Assembly: GCA_963736455.1 (NCBI GenBank)
Contig: CAVTON010000002.1
Span: forward strand, 1,205,931 to 1,269,930
DNA from: DAHUXD01 sp963736455
Lineage (GTDB): Bacteria > Acidobacteriota > Thermoanaerobaculia > UBA5066 > Gp7-AA6
Reading direction: 5' to 3'
Length of the DNA: 64,000 nt
The notes beneath the pieces were generated by a model. That model did not search any database. It was not told where the DNA came from and saw only the letters and a program-made list of their open reading frames with translations. Positions 54,673 through 64,000 of the stretch are shown here, in pieces. The position numbers were made by a program, and so were the translations under genes. Numbering within the stretch: the first letter of the stretch is position 1; each line of letters starts with the position of its first letter.

Positions 54673-55401
54673 ATGTCCGAACAACCCGTGTACCGACGCA
54701 TCCTCCTGAAGCTCTCGGGAGAGGCGCTGATGGGGGACCAGAGGTTCGGCATCTCGCCGGAGGTCGTCGCGCGCATGGCCGACGAGGTCCGCGAGGTCCA
54801 TGCGCTCGGCGTCGAAACGGCGATCGTTCTCGGAGGCGGAAACATCATCCGTGGAGTGTCCGCCGCGGCGCAGGGAATCGACCGCGTCGCCGGCGACCAC
54901 ATGGGCCTGCTCGCCACGGTGATCAACGGCCTCGCGCTCCAGGACGCTCTCGAGAAGCGCGGCGTGACGACGCGTCTCATGTCGGCCGTCGAGATTCGGC
55001 AGATCGCGGAGCCGTTCATCCGGCGCCGCGCCCTGCGCCACCTCGAGAAGGGGCGCGTCGTGCTCTTCGTGGCGGGGACCGGGAATCCCTTCTTCACGAC
55101 CGATTCGGCCGCGGCCCTGCGCGCCAACGAGATCCATGCCGACGTCCTGCTGAAAGCGACGAAGGTGGACGGGGTCTACGACGCGAACCCGGACACGGAT
55201 CCTGGGGCCAACTTCCTGAAGACGCTGACCTACCGCCAGGCGCTCGATGCCGGCCTCCAGGTCATGGACGCGGCGGCGGTGGCGCTCTGCATGGAAAACG
55301 GAATCCCGATCAAGGTCTTCAATCTCAAGATCAAGGGAAACATCCAGCGCGTGGTCCTCGGCGAGAACATCGGCTCGCTGGTCACGGCGGGGGGAGCATG
55401 A
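54673..55401 (+). CDS. pyrH: UMP kinase
   Basis: This 242-residue enzyme phosphorylates UMP to UDP. It begins MSEQPVYRRILLKLSGEALMG, then VLGGGNIIRG, DHMGLLATVINGLALQDALE, FVAGTGNPFFTTDSAAALRA and LLKATKVDGVYDANP. An in-frame ATG at 54631 would add 14 unconserved residues. The gene is followed by frr after 4 nt. Confidence 0.96.
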   Translation: MSEQPVYRRILLKLSGEALMGDQRFGISPEVVARMADEVREVHALGVETAIVLGGGNIIRGVSAAAQGIDRVAGDHMGLLATVINGLALQDALEKRGVTTRLMSAVEIRQIAEPFIRRRALRHLEKGRVVLFVAGTGNPFFTTDSAAALRANEIHADVLLKATKVDGVYDANPDTDPGANFLKTLTYRQALDAGLQVMDAAAVALCMENGIPIKVFNLKIKGNIQRVVLGENIGSLVTAGGA

Positions 55402-55405
55402 CGCC

Positions 55406-55960
55406 ATGAGGCAGGAGTTGAAGGACATCGAGAAGGAAATGACCGACGCGATCGCCGCCCTGAAGGATCACTTCAAGACGCTGCGCACCGGGCGCGCCAG
55501 CCTGGGAATGCTCGACGGCATTCTCGTCTCGGCCTATGGGGCGGACGTGCCGATCAACCAGGTCGCCAACCTCTCGGTCCCGGACCCGACCTTGATCGTC
55601 GCGACGCCCTGGGACCCGAAGATGGCGGTGGAGATCGAGCGTGCCGTCCGCAAGTCCGAGCTCGGCCTGAATCCGCAGTCCGACGGCAAGGTCGTCCGCA
55701 TCCCGGTTCCGTCCCTGACCGAGGATCGCCGCAAGGATCTGGCGAAGAAAGCGCACACGATGGCCGAGGAGGCGCGCGTCGAGATCCGCCGCTATCGCCA
55801 CGAGGGCAACGACCGGATCAAGAAGCTCTACAAGGACAAGACCATCTCCGAGGACGACGAGCGCCGCGGTCTGGAGGAGTCGCAGAAGCTGACGGACAAG
55901 AGGATCAAGGAGGTCGACGACCTCCTGAAGGCCAAGGAGCAGGAGATCCTCGCGGTCTAA
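55406..55960 (+). CDS. frr: Ribosome recycling factor
   Basis: The 184-residue protein has LRTGRASLGMLDGI, PINQVANLSVPDPTLIVATP, WDPKMAVEIERAV and a C-terminal coiled-coil with RRYRHEGNDRIKKLYKDK. It splits post-termination ribosomes with EF-G. Its stop is directly followed by the ispD GTG. Confidence 0.96.
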   Translation: MRQELKDIEKEMTDAIAALKDHFKTLRTGRASLGMLDGILVSAYGADVPINQVANLSVPDPTLIVATPWDPKMAVEIERAVRKSELGLNPQSDGKVVRIPVPSLTEDRRKDLAKKAHTMAEEARVEIRRYRHEGNDRIKKLYKDKTISEDDERRGLEESQKLTDKRIKEVDDLLKAKEQEILAV

Positions 55961-56620
55961 GTGGCGAACCTGCTCGTCATCGTCGCCGCCGGCTCGGGAA
56001 GCCGGCTCGGTCGCCCGGAGCCGAAGGCGCTCGTTCCCCTGGCCGGCAAACCGTTGCTTTCCTGGACCCTCGACGCGTTCGCTCCGGCGGCCTTCGCGAG
56101 GATCGTGGTGGCCGCGCCGCCCGATCGGATCGCCGACTTCGAGCGGCTCGCGGGCGGCCGCGCGCGGGTCGTCGGGGGAGGGGAGACGAGGGCCGCGTCG
56201 GTGCGCAGGGGTTGCGAGGCCCTCGAGCTCCGCGACGAGGACGTCGTGGCGATCCACGACGCGGCGAGGCCGTTCGTCACGGAGGAGGAGATCCGTGCGG
56301 TTCTGCGCGCGGCGGAGGAAACCGGCGCGGCGATCGCCGCGACCCCCGTCGTGGACACGATCAAGCGCGTCGCGGACGGACGGATCCTCGAAACGGTGGA
56401 CCGCTCGGAGCTCTTCGGCGCCGCGACGCCCCAGGCGTTTCGGGCGGGCATCCTGAGAAAAGCGCTCTCGTCCGGCCAGGACGCGACCGACGAAGCCGCG
56501 CTGTGCGAGAGGCTCGGAATCCCCGTGGCGATCGTTCCGGTCTCCCGATTCACCCTGAAGATCACGACGCCGGAGGACCTCGAGCTCGCCGAGGCGATCC
56601 TGGCGCGGAGGCGGCCATGA
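55961..56620 (+). CDS. ispD: 2-C-methyl-D-erythritol 4-phosphate cytidylyltransferase
   Basis: This MEP-pathway enzyme adds CMP to methylerythritol phosphate. The 219-residue protein has LLVIVAAGSGSRLG with the nucleotide-binding loop, GKPLLSWTLDAF, VAIHDAARPFV and QDATDEAALCERLG. Start GTG 55961 abuts the frr stop. It overlaps ispF by 4 nt, as is common. Isoprenoid precursors also feed the lipid carrier used by the nearby glycan genes, though the two regions are not obviously co-regulated. Confidence 0.95.
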   Translation: MANLLVIVAAGSGSRLGRPEPKALVPLAGKPLLSWTLDAFAPAAFARIVVAAPPDRIADFERLAGGRARVVGGGETRAASVRRGCEALELRDEDVVAIHDAARPFVTEEEIRAVLRAAEETGAAIAATPVVDTIKRVADGRILETVDRSELFGAATPQAFRAGILRKALSSGQDATDEAALCERLGIPVAIVPVSRFTLKITTPEDLELAEAILARRRP

Positions 56621-57099
56621 CGATTCGCGTGGGTCTGGGATTCGACGCGCACCCGTTCGCTCTGTCCGGAGAGCTCAAGCTCGGGGGCATCGTGATTCCG
56701 CACGGCGTGGGGCTCGAGGGCCATTCCGACGGCGACGCGCTCATGCACGCGATCACGGACGCGATCCTCGGAGCGGCGGGCCACGGCTCGATCGGCGATC
56801 ACTTTCCGCCGACGGACCCTCAGTGGAAGGGCGCCGACAGCGCCGTCTTCCTCGAGCGGGCCCAGGACCTGGCGCGCGAGCGCGGGTTCGTCGTCGGCAA
56901 CATCGACGCGACCGTGATCGCCGAGGCGCCCCGCATCGCTCCGCACGCGGCGAAGATCCGGACGCGCATCGCCGACATCCTCGGCATCGATCCGGAGACG
57001 ATCAACGTGCGCGGAACCAGCACGAACCGCCTCGGGTTTCCCGGCCGGGGCGAGGGCGTCGCGGCGATGGCGGTCGTCCTTTTGAACCGGCCCGAATGA
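56617..57099 (+). CDS. ispF: 2-C-methyl-D-erythritol 2,4-cyclodiphosphate synthase
   Basis: The 160-residue enzyme forms the cyclic diphosphate in the MEP pathway. Zinc ligands are in GLGFDAHPF and EGHSDGDALMHAITDAILG; IGDHFPPTDPQWKGADS and VRGTSTNRLGFPGRGEG complete the family. The ATG overlaps the ispD stop, and the stop overlaps rlmB. Confidence 0.96.
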   Translation: MTIRVGLGFDAHPFALSGELKLGGIVIPHGVGLEGHSDGDALMHAITDAILGAAGHGSIGDHFPPTDPQWKGADSAVFLERAQDLARERGFVVGNIDATVIAEAPRIAPHAAKIRTRIADILGIDPETINVRGTSTNRLGFPGRGEGVAAMAVVLLNRPE

Positions 57100-57827
57100 T
57101 CCTCTCGCGCCTCCACCCGATTGCCGAGGCCGTCCGGGCCCGGCCGCGGGAGGTCGAGTGGGTGCTGTTCGACTCCGAGCGGCACGACCGCCGCGTCAAC
57201 GACTTGAAGCGGCTCTGCCGGGAAAACAGGGTGGCGGTGCGCTACGGCCAGCGCCGCGCCCTCGACCAGCTCGCCGGCGCGGCGCACCAGGGGGCCGTCG
57301 CGCGGCTGGCGGTCCGGGAGTACCTGGGCGAGGAGGAGGCACTGCGGGGGGACCCGGGGAAGCGCTTTCTCTTCGTTCTCGACGAGATCCAGGATCCTCA
57401 GAACCTCGGGGCGATCCTGAGGGTGGCCGACGCCGTGGGGGCGGCCGTGGTCGTCCCGGAGAGGGGCTCGGCCCCGCTGTCGGATGCCGTTTCCCGGACG
57501 TCGGCGGGGGCGGTCGAACGGGTTCCGATCGTGCGCGCCAAGAACCTGCGAAGGTTCCTGGATCATCTTAAGAATGAAGGGTTTCGGGTCATCGGCCTCG
57601 ATCCGGAGGGCCGCGATTACTTCGCTTTGGACCTGCGGGGCGACCTCGCGCTCGTCTTCGGGGCCGAGGGAAAGGGCATGCGCCGGCTGGTCCGGGAGGG
57701 GTGCGACGAGCTCGGCCGGCTCCCGATGAGCGGAAAGGTCGCCTCCCTGAACGTCTCGACGGCCGCCTCCGCCGCGGCCTACGTGGCCCTGCGGCAGCGG
57801 GCGGCCGAGGCGAAAAAGGGGTCTTGA
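57096..57827 (+). CDS. rlmB: 23S rRNA 2'-O-methyltransferase RlmB-like (SpoU family)
   Basis: The 243-residue SPOUT enzyme has an N-terminal substrate-binding part (RHDRRVNDLKRLCRENRVAV, LAGAAHQGAVARL) and the knotted catalytic domain: LDEIQDPQNLGAILRVADA, LALVFGAEGKGMRRLVREGC and PMSGKVASLNVSTAASAAAY. It is likely to methylate G2251 of 23S rRNA. The -35 box of the tRNA-tuf promoter overlaps its stop codon. Confidence 0.9.
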   Translation: MILSRLHPIAEAVRARPREVEWVLFDSERHDRRVNDLKRLCRENRVAVRYGQRRALDQLAGAAHQGAVARLAVREYLGEEEALRGDPGKRFLFVLDEIQDPQNLGAILRVADAVGAAVVVPERGSAPLSDAVSRTSAGAVERVPIVRAKNLRRFLDHLKNEGFRVIGLDPEGRDYFALDLRGDLALVFGAEGKGMRRLVREGCDELGRLPMSGKVASLNVSTAASAAAYVALRQRAAEAKKGS

Positions 57828-57852
57828 TCGAGTGATTTGCGGCTGGTAGACT
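57824..57852 (+). promoter_or_regulatory. Sigma70-like promoter of the tRNA-tuf group
   Basis: TTGATC (57824-57829), 17 bases, then TAGACT (57847-57852). It lies about 100 bp before the first tRNA and is the only good promoter pair in this gap. Confidence 0.65.
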
Positions 57853-57949
57853 CCGCGATTCACGCCGGTGGGGGATAGGTACGGGTCTGCTCTTTGAATG
57901 CCGGTTTCGAGGGTGGGAGACCGCGAAGGTCTGCTCGAAAGATTTTTCC

Positions 57950-58024
57950 GCCGGCGTAGCTCAACGGTAGAGCACCCGATTTGTAATCGGAAGGTTGCGG
58001 GTTCGACTCCCATCGCCGGCTCCA
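57950..58024 (+). tRNA. tRNA-Thr (anticodon TGT)
   Basis: The 75-nt sequence starts GCCGGCG and ends CGCCGGCTCCA, so the acceptor stem pairs fully and CCA is encoded. The T arm GGTTCGACTCC and the loop TTTGTAA with anticodon TGT (57982-57984) are normal; the outer anticodon-stem pair is a C-A mismatch. Confidence 0.95.
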
Positions 58025-58074
58025 AATGGAGGCAGACCCGGACCCGAAGTTTTCTCGGTTGGTCTCGTGAGCTC

Positions 58075-58161
58075 GGGCAGTTGGCCGAGTGGTTAATGGC
58101 AGCAGACTGTAAATCTGCCGCGCTTCGCGCTACGGAGGTTCGAATCCTTCACTGCCCACCA
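58075..58161 (+). tRNA. tRNA-Tyr (anticodon GTA)
   Basis: The 87-nt sequence starts GGGCAGT and ends ACTGCCCACCA. It has the long variable arm of class II tRNAs (CCGCGCTTCGCGCTACGG region), anticodon GTA at 58109-58111 and an encoded CCA. Confidence 0.95.
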
Positions 58162-58185
58162 TTGATCGAGGAGAGTCGCCAGAGC

Positions 58186-58260
58186 GCGGGAGTAACTCAG
58201 GGGTAGAGTCACAGCCTTCCAAGCTGTTGGTCGCGGGTTCGAATCCCGTCTCCCGCTCCA
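58186..58260 (+). tRNA. tRNA-Gly (anticodon TCC)
   Basis: The 75-nt sequence runs from GCGGGAG to CTCCCGCTCCA, with anticodon TCC at 58218-58220 and a GGTTCGAATCC T arm. CCA is encoded. Confidence 0.95.
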
Positions 58261-58261
58261 T

Positions 58262-58357
58262 AAGGCGGGAATCGGGAAACGGAAATCGGAAATCGAAAAA
58301 GGTGTGCGCCGAGGACATGTCGAAGCAGCTCGATTCCCGATTCCCGGTTTCCGATTC
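58262..58357. repeat. Imperfect inverted repeat in tRNA spacer
   Basis: An arm with CGGGAATCGGGAAACGG (about 58266-58289) and a complementary arm with CGATTCCCGATTCCCGG (about 58331-58357) flank about 40 bases between tRNA-Gly and tRNA-Thr. It could fold into a long hairpin in the precursor RNA and may guide processing. Confidence 0.5.
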
Positions 58358-58370
58358 ACGGATCGGAAGC

Positions 58371-58446
58371 GCCCACGTAGCTCAGTCGGTAGAGCACGTC
58401 CTTGGTAAGGACGAGGTCACCAGTTCAATCCTGGTCGTGGGCTCCA
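58371..58446 (+). tRNA. tRNA-Thr (anticodon GGT)
   Basis: The 76-nt sequence runs from GCCCACG to CGTGGGCTCCA, with anticodon GGT at 58404-58406. It lies 38 bp before tuf, the usual Thr-tRNA/EF-Tu pairing. CCA is encoded. Confidence 0.95.
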
Positions 58447-58484
58447 AAGTGGCGCGGATTCGAGTTTGGCAAAGGTGAGAGGAA

Positions 58485-59678
<1,194 letters not shown>

Positions 59679-59680
59679 GC

Positions 59681-59705
59681 GTAGGGGCGGGGCTTGTCCC
59701 CGCCC
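59681..59705. repeat. Half REP-like element
   Basis: The left arm only (GTAGGGGCGGGGCTTGTCCC to CGCCC) lies 3 nt after the tuf stop and forms one hairpin. The second arm is missing. It may trim tuf mRNA or weaken read-through into rpmG. Confidence 0.7.
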
Positions 59706-59715
59706 GTGAGGACGT

Positions 59716-59868
59716 ATGCAAGAAAATGTCAGCCTCGCGTGTTCCGAATGCAAGCGCCGGAACTACACGACCACGAAGAACAAGAAGACGAACACGGAGA
59801 AGCTGGAACTCGCGAAGTACTGCCGCTTCTGCCGGAAGCACACGGCCCACAAAGAGGGAAAGGTTTGA
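59716..59868 (+). CDS. rpmG: 50S ribosomal protein L33
   Basis: A short gene of 50 codons: MQENVSLACSECKRRNYTTT, KNKKTN, EKLELAKYCRFCRKHTAHKE. The two CxxC pairs (CSEC and CRFC) are the zinc-binding type of L33. ATG 59716 follows GAGG at 59707-59710. Position between tuf and tRNA-Trp/secE is typical. Confidence 0.95.
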   Translation: MQENVSLACSECKRRNYTTTKNKKTNTEKLELAKYCRFCRKHTAHKEGKV

Positions 59869-59951
59869 CCGAAGTGACTTTGTGCGCCATGGGATGGTCC
59901 GGAGCGGCCACTTGCTCCCTTTCGCCCGCGTCGAGCGGGCGCTCAAACCAT

Positions 59952-60028
<77 letters not shown>

Positions 60029-60066
60029 TAAGCACGGAAGCGATTCGAAGTAGGCGAACAACGAAA

Positions 60067-60291
60067 ATGATGCCAATCAAAGAGTGGTGGCCGGCGACGG
60101 AGACGTTCTTCCGCGACGTCTGGTCCGAAGTCAAGAAGTGCACGTGGCCGGGCCGCAGCGAGGTCTCGGGGACGACGGTCGTCGTCATCGTGGCCTGCTT
60201 CCTCTTCGGCTTCTACCTCTTCGTCGTCGACGCCGGTCTCTCCTGGGTGATGGATCGCCTCTACAAGGCGGTGGGGTTGGTGACGTCATGA
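60067..60291 (+). CDS. secE: Preprotein translocase subunit SecE
   Basis: The 74-residue protein has the amphipathic FFRDVWSEVKKCTWPGRSEV and one membrane helix (TTVVVIVACFLFGFYLFVV), the single-helix form of SecE. It stabilises SecY in the translocon. The stop overlaps nusG (ATGA). Confidence 0.95.
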   Translation: MMPIKEWWPATETFFRDVWSEVKKCTWPGRSEVSGTTVVVIVACFLFGFYLFVVDAGLSWVMDRLYKAVGLVTS

Positions 60292-60833
60292 TCACCGAGA
60301 CCAATACGAAGAACTGGTACATCGTCCACACCTACTCCGGGTTCGAGGAGCGGGTGCGGCAGAACCTGCGCCAGCGCATCGAGGCGATGGGCATGCAGGA
60401 GAAGTTCGGCGACATCCGGATCCCGACCGAAACGCTGGTCGAGATGAAGGGCGGGAAGCGCCGCGAGATCCAGCGCAAGTTCTTCCCCGGCTACATCATC
60501 ATCGAGATGGAGATGTCGGACGACGGCTGGCATCTCGTCAAGAACACGCCGAAGGTCACGGGCTTCGTCGGCTCCGGCAAGGAGCCGACCCCTCTCACGG
60601 CGGAGGAGGTCGAGCAGATCCTCCACCGTGTGACCTCGACGAAGGAGAAGCCCAAGCCCAAGCACACGTTCGAGAAGGGCGAGCACGTCCGGATCACGGA
60701 CGGCCCCTTCACGAACTTCACCGGCGTGGTCGAAGACATCAACCTCGACCGCTCGACGCTGAAGGTCATGGTCACGATCTTCGGGCGCTCGACGCCGGTC
60801 GAGCTCGAGTTCCTGCAGGTCCAGAAGCTGTAA
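60288..60833 (+). CDS. nusG: Transcription antitermination factor NusG
   Basis: The 181-residue protein has the NGN domain (WYIVHTYSGFEERVRQNL, FPGYIIIEMEM, VTGFVGSGKEPTPL) and a C-terminal KOW domain (KGEHVRITDGPFTNFTGVVE). It links RNA polymerase with ribosomes or Rho. Confidence 0.96.
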   Translation: MITETNTKNWYIVHTYSGFEERVRQNLRQRIEAMGMQEKFGDIRIPTETLVEMKGGKRREIQRKFFPGYIIIEMEMSDDGWHLVKNTPKVTGFVGSGKEPTPLTAEEVEQILHRVTSTKEKPKPKHTFEKGEHVRITDGPFTNFTGVVEDINLDRSTLKVMVTIFGRSTPVELEFLQVQKL

Positions 60834-60860
60834 GCGGTCAAGCGGAAGAGGAAGAGCGAA

Positions 60861-61283
60861 ATGGCGAAGAAAATCACCGGCTACGTGAAGCTCCAGATTC
60901 CGGCGGGGGAAGCGACCCCGGCGCCGCCGGTCGGGCCCGCGCTCGGCCAGCAGGGCGTCAACATCATGGACTTCTGCAAGAGCTTCAACGCGAAGACCGC
61001 GCCGCAGAAGGGCCTGATCATCCCGGTCGTCATCACGGTGTACGCCGACCGGTCGTACAGCTTCATCACCAAGACGCCGCCCGCCGCCGTGCTGCTCCTG
61101 AAGGCCGCGGGCGTGCCGAAGGGCTCGGGGACGCCGAACAAGGAGAAGGTCGGCAAGGTCACGAAGCAGCAGGTCGAGGACATCGCGAAGACGAAGATGC
61201 CGGACCTGAACGCGTCGGATCTCCCGGCCGCCATAAGGGTGGTCGAGGGCACGGCGCGCAGCATGGGAATCGAGGTCGTTTAG
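60861..61283 (+). CDS. rplK: 50S ribosomal protein L11
   Basis: The 140-residue protein has LQIPAGEATPAPPVGPALGQ, GVNIMDFCKSFNAKT, FITKTPPAAVLLLKAAG and RVVEGTARSMGIEV. It forms part of the GTPase-associated centre. It starts 27 nt after nusG. Confidence 0.97.
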   Translation: MAKKITGYVKLQIPAGEATPAPPVGPALGQQGVNIMDFCKSFNAKTAPQKGLIIPVVITVYADRSYSFITKTPPAAVLLLKAAGVPKGSGTPNKEKVGKVTKQQVEDIAKTKMPDLNASDLPAAIRVVEGTARSMGIEVV

Positions 61284-61322
61284 TACGTTTCGAATCGAGT
61301 CGCAGACCACACGGGAGTCGGA

Positions 61323-61342
61323 GATCCGGCCCTGGCCGGATC
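61323..61342 (+). promoter_or_regulatory. Hairpin before rplA
   Basis: GATCCGGCC and GGCCGGATC form a perfect inverted repeat with a two-base centre, ending 12 nt before the AAGGAGG site of rplA. It could be an mRNA control or processing element. There is no U run, so it is unlikely to be a full terminator. Confidence 0.45.
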
Positions 61343-61361
61343 GTTCGCACGACGAAGGAGG

Positions 61362-62060
61362 ATGATGCCAAAAAGCGGTAAGAAGTTCCTGGCGGCCAAG
61401 GCGAAAGTCGAGGCTCGACCGTATCCGCTGCCGGATGCGGTCAAGCTCGTCCGCGACGTGCGTTTTGCGAAGTTCGACGAATCGGTCGATCTCGCGATGC
61501 TGCTCGGCGTGGACCCGAAGCACGCCGACCAGATGGTGCGCGGCACGGTGGTGCTGCCCCACGGCACGGGCAAGTCCAAGCGGGTGGCCGTGATCGCGGG
61601 CGCGGACAAGGCGAAGGAAGCGCAGGAGGCCGGGGCCGATCACGTCGGCGCCGAGGACCTCGTCGAGAAGATCCAGGGCGGGTTCCTGGAGTTCGAAGCG
61701 CTCGTCGCGACGCCGGACATGATGCGGCTGGTCGGAAAGCTCGGAAAGGTCCTGGGCCCCAAGGGCCTGATGCCGAACCCGAAGGCCGGAACCGTGACGC
61801 CCGACGTGGGCAAGGCGGTCCGGGAGATCAAGGGCGGCAAGATCGAGTTCCGCGTGGACAAGACGTCGATCATCCACGCGCCGATCGGGAAGATCTCGTT
61901 CGACGAAAAGAAGCTCGAGGAGAACGCCTCGGCCTTCATCAAGGCGGTGCTCAAGGCCAAGCCCTCGGCGGCGAAGGGCAAGTATTTCCGAACGGTCTCG
62001 GTCTCCTCGACGATGGGGCCGGGAGTCGTGATCGACACCACGTCGATCGAGGCCACGTAG
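61362..62060 (+). CDS. rplA: 50S ribosomal protein L1
   Basis: The 232-residue protein has DESVDLAMLLGVDPKHADQM, VRGTVVLPHGTGKSKRVAV, LGKVLGPKGLMPNPKAGTVT and a C-terminal VSVSSTMGPGVVID. It binds the 23S rRNA L1 stalk. ATG 61365 is an alternative start one codon later. rplJ begins 12 nt after its stop. Confidence 0.97.
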   Translation: MMPKSGKKFLAAKAKVEARPYPLPDAVKLVRDVRFAKFDESVDLAMLLGVDPKHADQMVRGTVVLPHGTGKSKRVAVIAGADKAKEAQEAGADHVGAEDLVEKIQGGFLEFEALVATPDMMRLVGKLGKVLGPKGLMPNPKAGTVTPDVGKAVREIKGGKIEFRVDKTSIIHAPIGKISFDEKKLEENASAFIKAVLKAKPSAAKGKYFRTVSVSSTMGPGVVIDTTSIEAT

Positions 62061-62072
62061 GCGGGAACGACG

Positions 62073-62621
62073 ATGAACAAAACCGAAAAAGCGGAAATGG
62101 TCGAGTCGCTCTCGGGCGATCTCGCGAAGTCCTCGAACGCGATCCTGTTCGCCTTCGCGGGTTTGAAGGTCCCGGAGGTCACGGAGCTGCGGCGCCAGGT
62201 GCGCGGCACGCAGTCGAAGTACCTCGTCGTGAAGAACACGCTCGCGCTGAGGGCGACCAAGGGCACGGCGCTCGAGGCGGTGGCCGAGCACTTCACGGGT
62301 GCCACGGCGGTGGCCTACAACCGGTCGAGCCCGGTGGCGCTCGCCAAGGTCCTGACGGCCTTCGCGAAGACGAACCCGAATCTGGTCTTCAAGGCCGCGG
62401 TCATCGAGGGCCAGGCCGTCGCGGCCTCGGAAATCAAGGCGATCGCCGAGCTGCCCTCGCGCGAGGAGCTCGTTTCGAAGCTGCTCTTCGTCATGCAGTC
62501 GCCGATGCGGCGCCTCGTGACGGTGTTGAACGGGCCGGTCCGCAACCTGGCGGCCGTGATGGGCCAGATCGCGGACCAGAAGTCGAAATCGGGGCCGGCC
62601 GACGCCGCCCCGGCTCAATGA
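62073..62621 (+). CDS. rplJ: 50S ribosomal protein L10
   Basis: The 182-residue protein has ILFAFAGLKVPEVTELRRQV, YLVVKNTLALRAT and a C-terminal helix (REELVSKLLFVMQSPMRRLV) that holds L7/L12 dimers. Only 12 nt separate it from rplA, so no room exists for the long L10-binding leader found in many bacteria. Confidence 0.96.
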   Translation: MNKTEKAEMVESLSGDLAKSSNAILFAFAGLKVPEVTELRRQVRGTQSKYLVVKNTLALRATKGTALEAVAEHFTGATAVAYNRSSPVALAKVLTAFAKTNPNLVFKAAVIEGQAVAASEIKAIAELPSREELVSKLLFVMQSPMRRLVTVLNGPVRNLAAVMGQIADQKSKSGPADAAPAQ

Positions 62622-62671
62622 AATAGGGATTTGTTCACTCTTATAGAGAGAGTAGAGGAGAGGTGACGATC

Positions 62672-63055
62672 ATGGCGATGACGGCAGAAACGTTCGTGAA
62701 GGAGATCGAGGGCATGACCGTCCTCGAGCTCAACGGCCTCGTCAAGGCCCTCGAGGAGAAGTTCGGCGTCTCGGCGGCCGCGATGGCCATGCCGATGGCG
62801 GCGGCGGGCGGTGCGGCCGCGGCGGCGGCTCCGGCCGAGGAGGAGAAGACCGAGTTCACGGTGCACCTGGCCGCGGCCGGCGACAAGATCAAGACGATCA
62901 AGGCCGTCCGCGAGGTCACGAGCCTGGGTCTCAAGGAGGCCAAGGATCTCGTCGACGGCGCGCCGGGCGTGATCAAGGAAGGCGTCTCGAAGGACGAGGC
63001 CGCCGCCATCAAGAAGAAGTTCGAGGAAGTCGGCGCCAAGGTCGAGATCAAGTAG
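62672..63055 (+). CDS. rplL: 50S ribosomal protein L7/L12
   Basis: From ATG 62672 the protein has 127 residues: an N-terminal dimer domain (MTVLELNGLVKALEEKFGVS), an Ala-rich hinge, and the factor-binding C-terminal domain (KIKTIKAVREVTSLGLKEAK). A GTG at 62663 is in frame but less likely; GGAGAGG lies upstream. It is part of the L10 stalk. Confidence 0.96.
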   Translation: MAMTAETFVKEIEGMTVLELNGLVKALEEKFGVSAAAMAMPMAAAGGAAAAAAPAEEEKTEFTVHLAAAGDKIKTIKAVREVTSLGLKEAKDLVDGAPGVIKEGVSKDEAAAIKKKFEEVGAKVEIK

Positions 63056-63094
63056 TCGTTGAAGACTCTCGTCCCCGTTTCTCGGTGCCTAATT

Positions 63095-63118
63095 GCGAGG
63101 GCGCGAAGCGTCCCTCGC
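63095..63118 (+). promoter_or_regulatory. Hairpin between rplL and rpoB
   Basis: GCGAGGG...CCCTCGC pairs around a loop with CGC/GCG that can extend the stem, giving a strong hairpin in the 83-bp gap. There is no T run after it. By analogy with the rplL-rpoB gap of E. coli, it may be an attenuator or RNase III processing site that lowers rpoBC relative to rplL. Confidence 0.55.
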
Positions 63119-63138
63119 GCTAACAGGGGAGTCTGTTG

Positions 63139-64000
<862 letters not shown>

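Noticed and set aside
60261..62618. A 785-codon minus-strand frame across nusG-rplK-rplA-rplJ
   Set aside because: It lies wholly antisense to conserved ribosomal genes and has no recognisable domain.
63095..63118. Intrinsic terminator between rplL and rpoB
   Set aside because: The stem is strong but no T run follows, and rpoB must be transcribed with or through it; attenuator or processing site is preferred.

Overview
The window is a GC-rich bacterial chromosome segment with an exopolysaccharide/surface-protein region (about 1-51.7 kb) next to a translation and housekeeping block (51.8-64 kb). Four signs point to Acidobacteriota, perhaps Thermoanaerobaculia: secreted proteins ending in SLH-like repeats of the type GCGGGNYCP...VTRAQMAVFLLK, long TPT-type linkers, the gene order rplM-rpsI-rpsB-tsf-pyrH-frr, and an RpoB with extra cysteine pairs near its N terminus. 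This placement is an inference from sequence character, not a search result.

Region 1 (1-26.1 kb, + strand) is an exopolysaccharide/O-antigen locus. It encodes a Wzm/Wzt-type ABC exporter, a deacetylase-methyltransferase fusion, a membrane GT39/83-like transferase, an asparagine-synthase-like protein and many GT4/GT2 glycosyltransferases. It also encodes an O-antigen ligase/polymerase, a CoA-ligase-like (PaaK/CapK) protein fused to a WbuB-like GT4, WecB, a DegT-type sugar aminotransferase, a short undecaprenyl-phosphate sugar transferase and a CapD/WbpM-like 4,6-dehydratase. Many genes overlap by a few bases (ATGA, CTGA, GTGA), so they are probably transcribed and translated together. A decayed asparagine-synthase-like gene sits at 11.66-13.1 kb.

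Region 2 (26.4-36 kb, - strand) is a second sugar operon. In transcription order it has a GT2, a three-domain C-methyltransferase, an RfbC-type 3,5-epimerase, a DUF4910 aminopeptidase-like protein, a small methyltransferase, glucose-1-phosphate cytidylyltransferase, a GSA-type aminotransferase, a PIG-L/LmbE deacetylase and a second GT39/83-like membrane protein. This suggests assembly and transfer of a branched, amino- or acyl-modified CDP-sugar, although no CDP-glucose 4,6-dehydratase is visible here.

Region 3 (36-51.7 kb) holds three tandem secreted right-handed beta-helix proteins, two of them with C-terminal SLH-like repeats. A divergent LuxR-type regulator and a PP-loop/cysteine-cluster protein follow. 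Facing them is a coupled operon of an ATP-grasp enzyme, a FemAB/GNAT-like transferase and an acetolactate-synthase-like ThDP enzyme. A secreted sugar dehydrogenase-TIG-SLH protein completes the region. Many genes here and in parts of region 1 carry single-base frameshifts. These may be assembly errors, so the joined coordinates are reconstructions.

Region 4 (51.8-64 kb) appears intact: rplM-rpsI, rpsB-tsf-pyrH-frr-ispD-ispF-rlmB, four tRNAs, tuf, rpmG, tRNA-Trp, secE-nusG, rplK-rplA-rplJ-rplL and the start of rpoB. Good sigma70-like promoters precede rplM and the tRNA-tuf group. A palindromic REP-like element recurs in at least seven intergenic places across the window.
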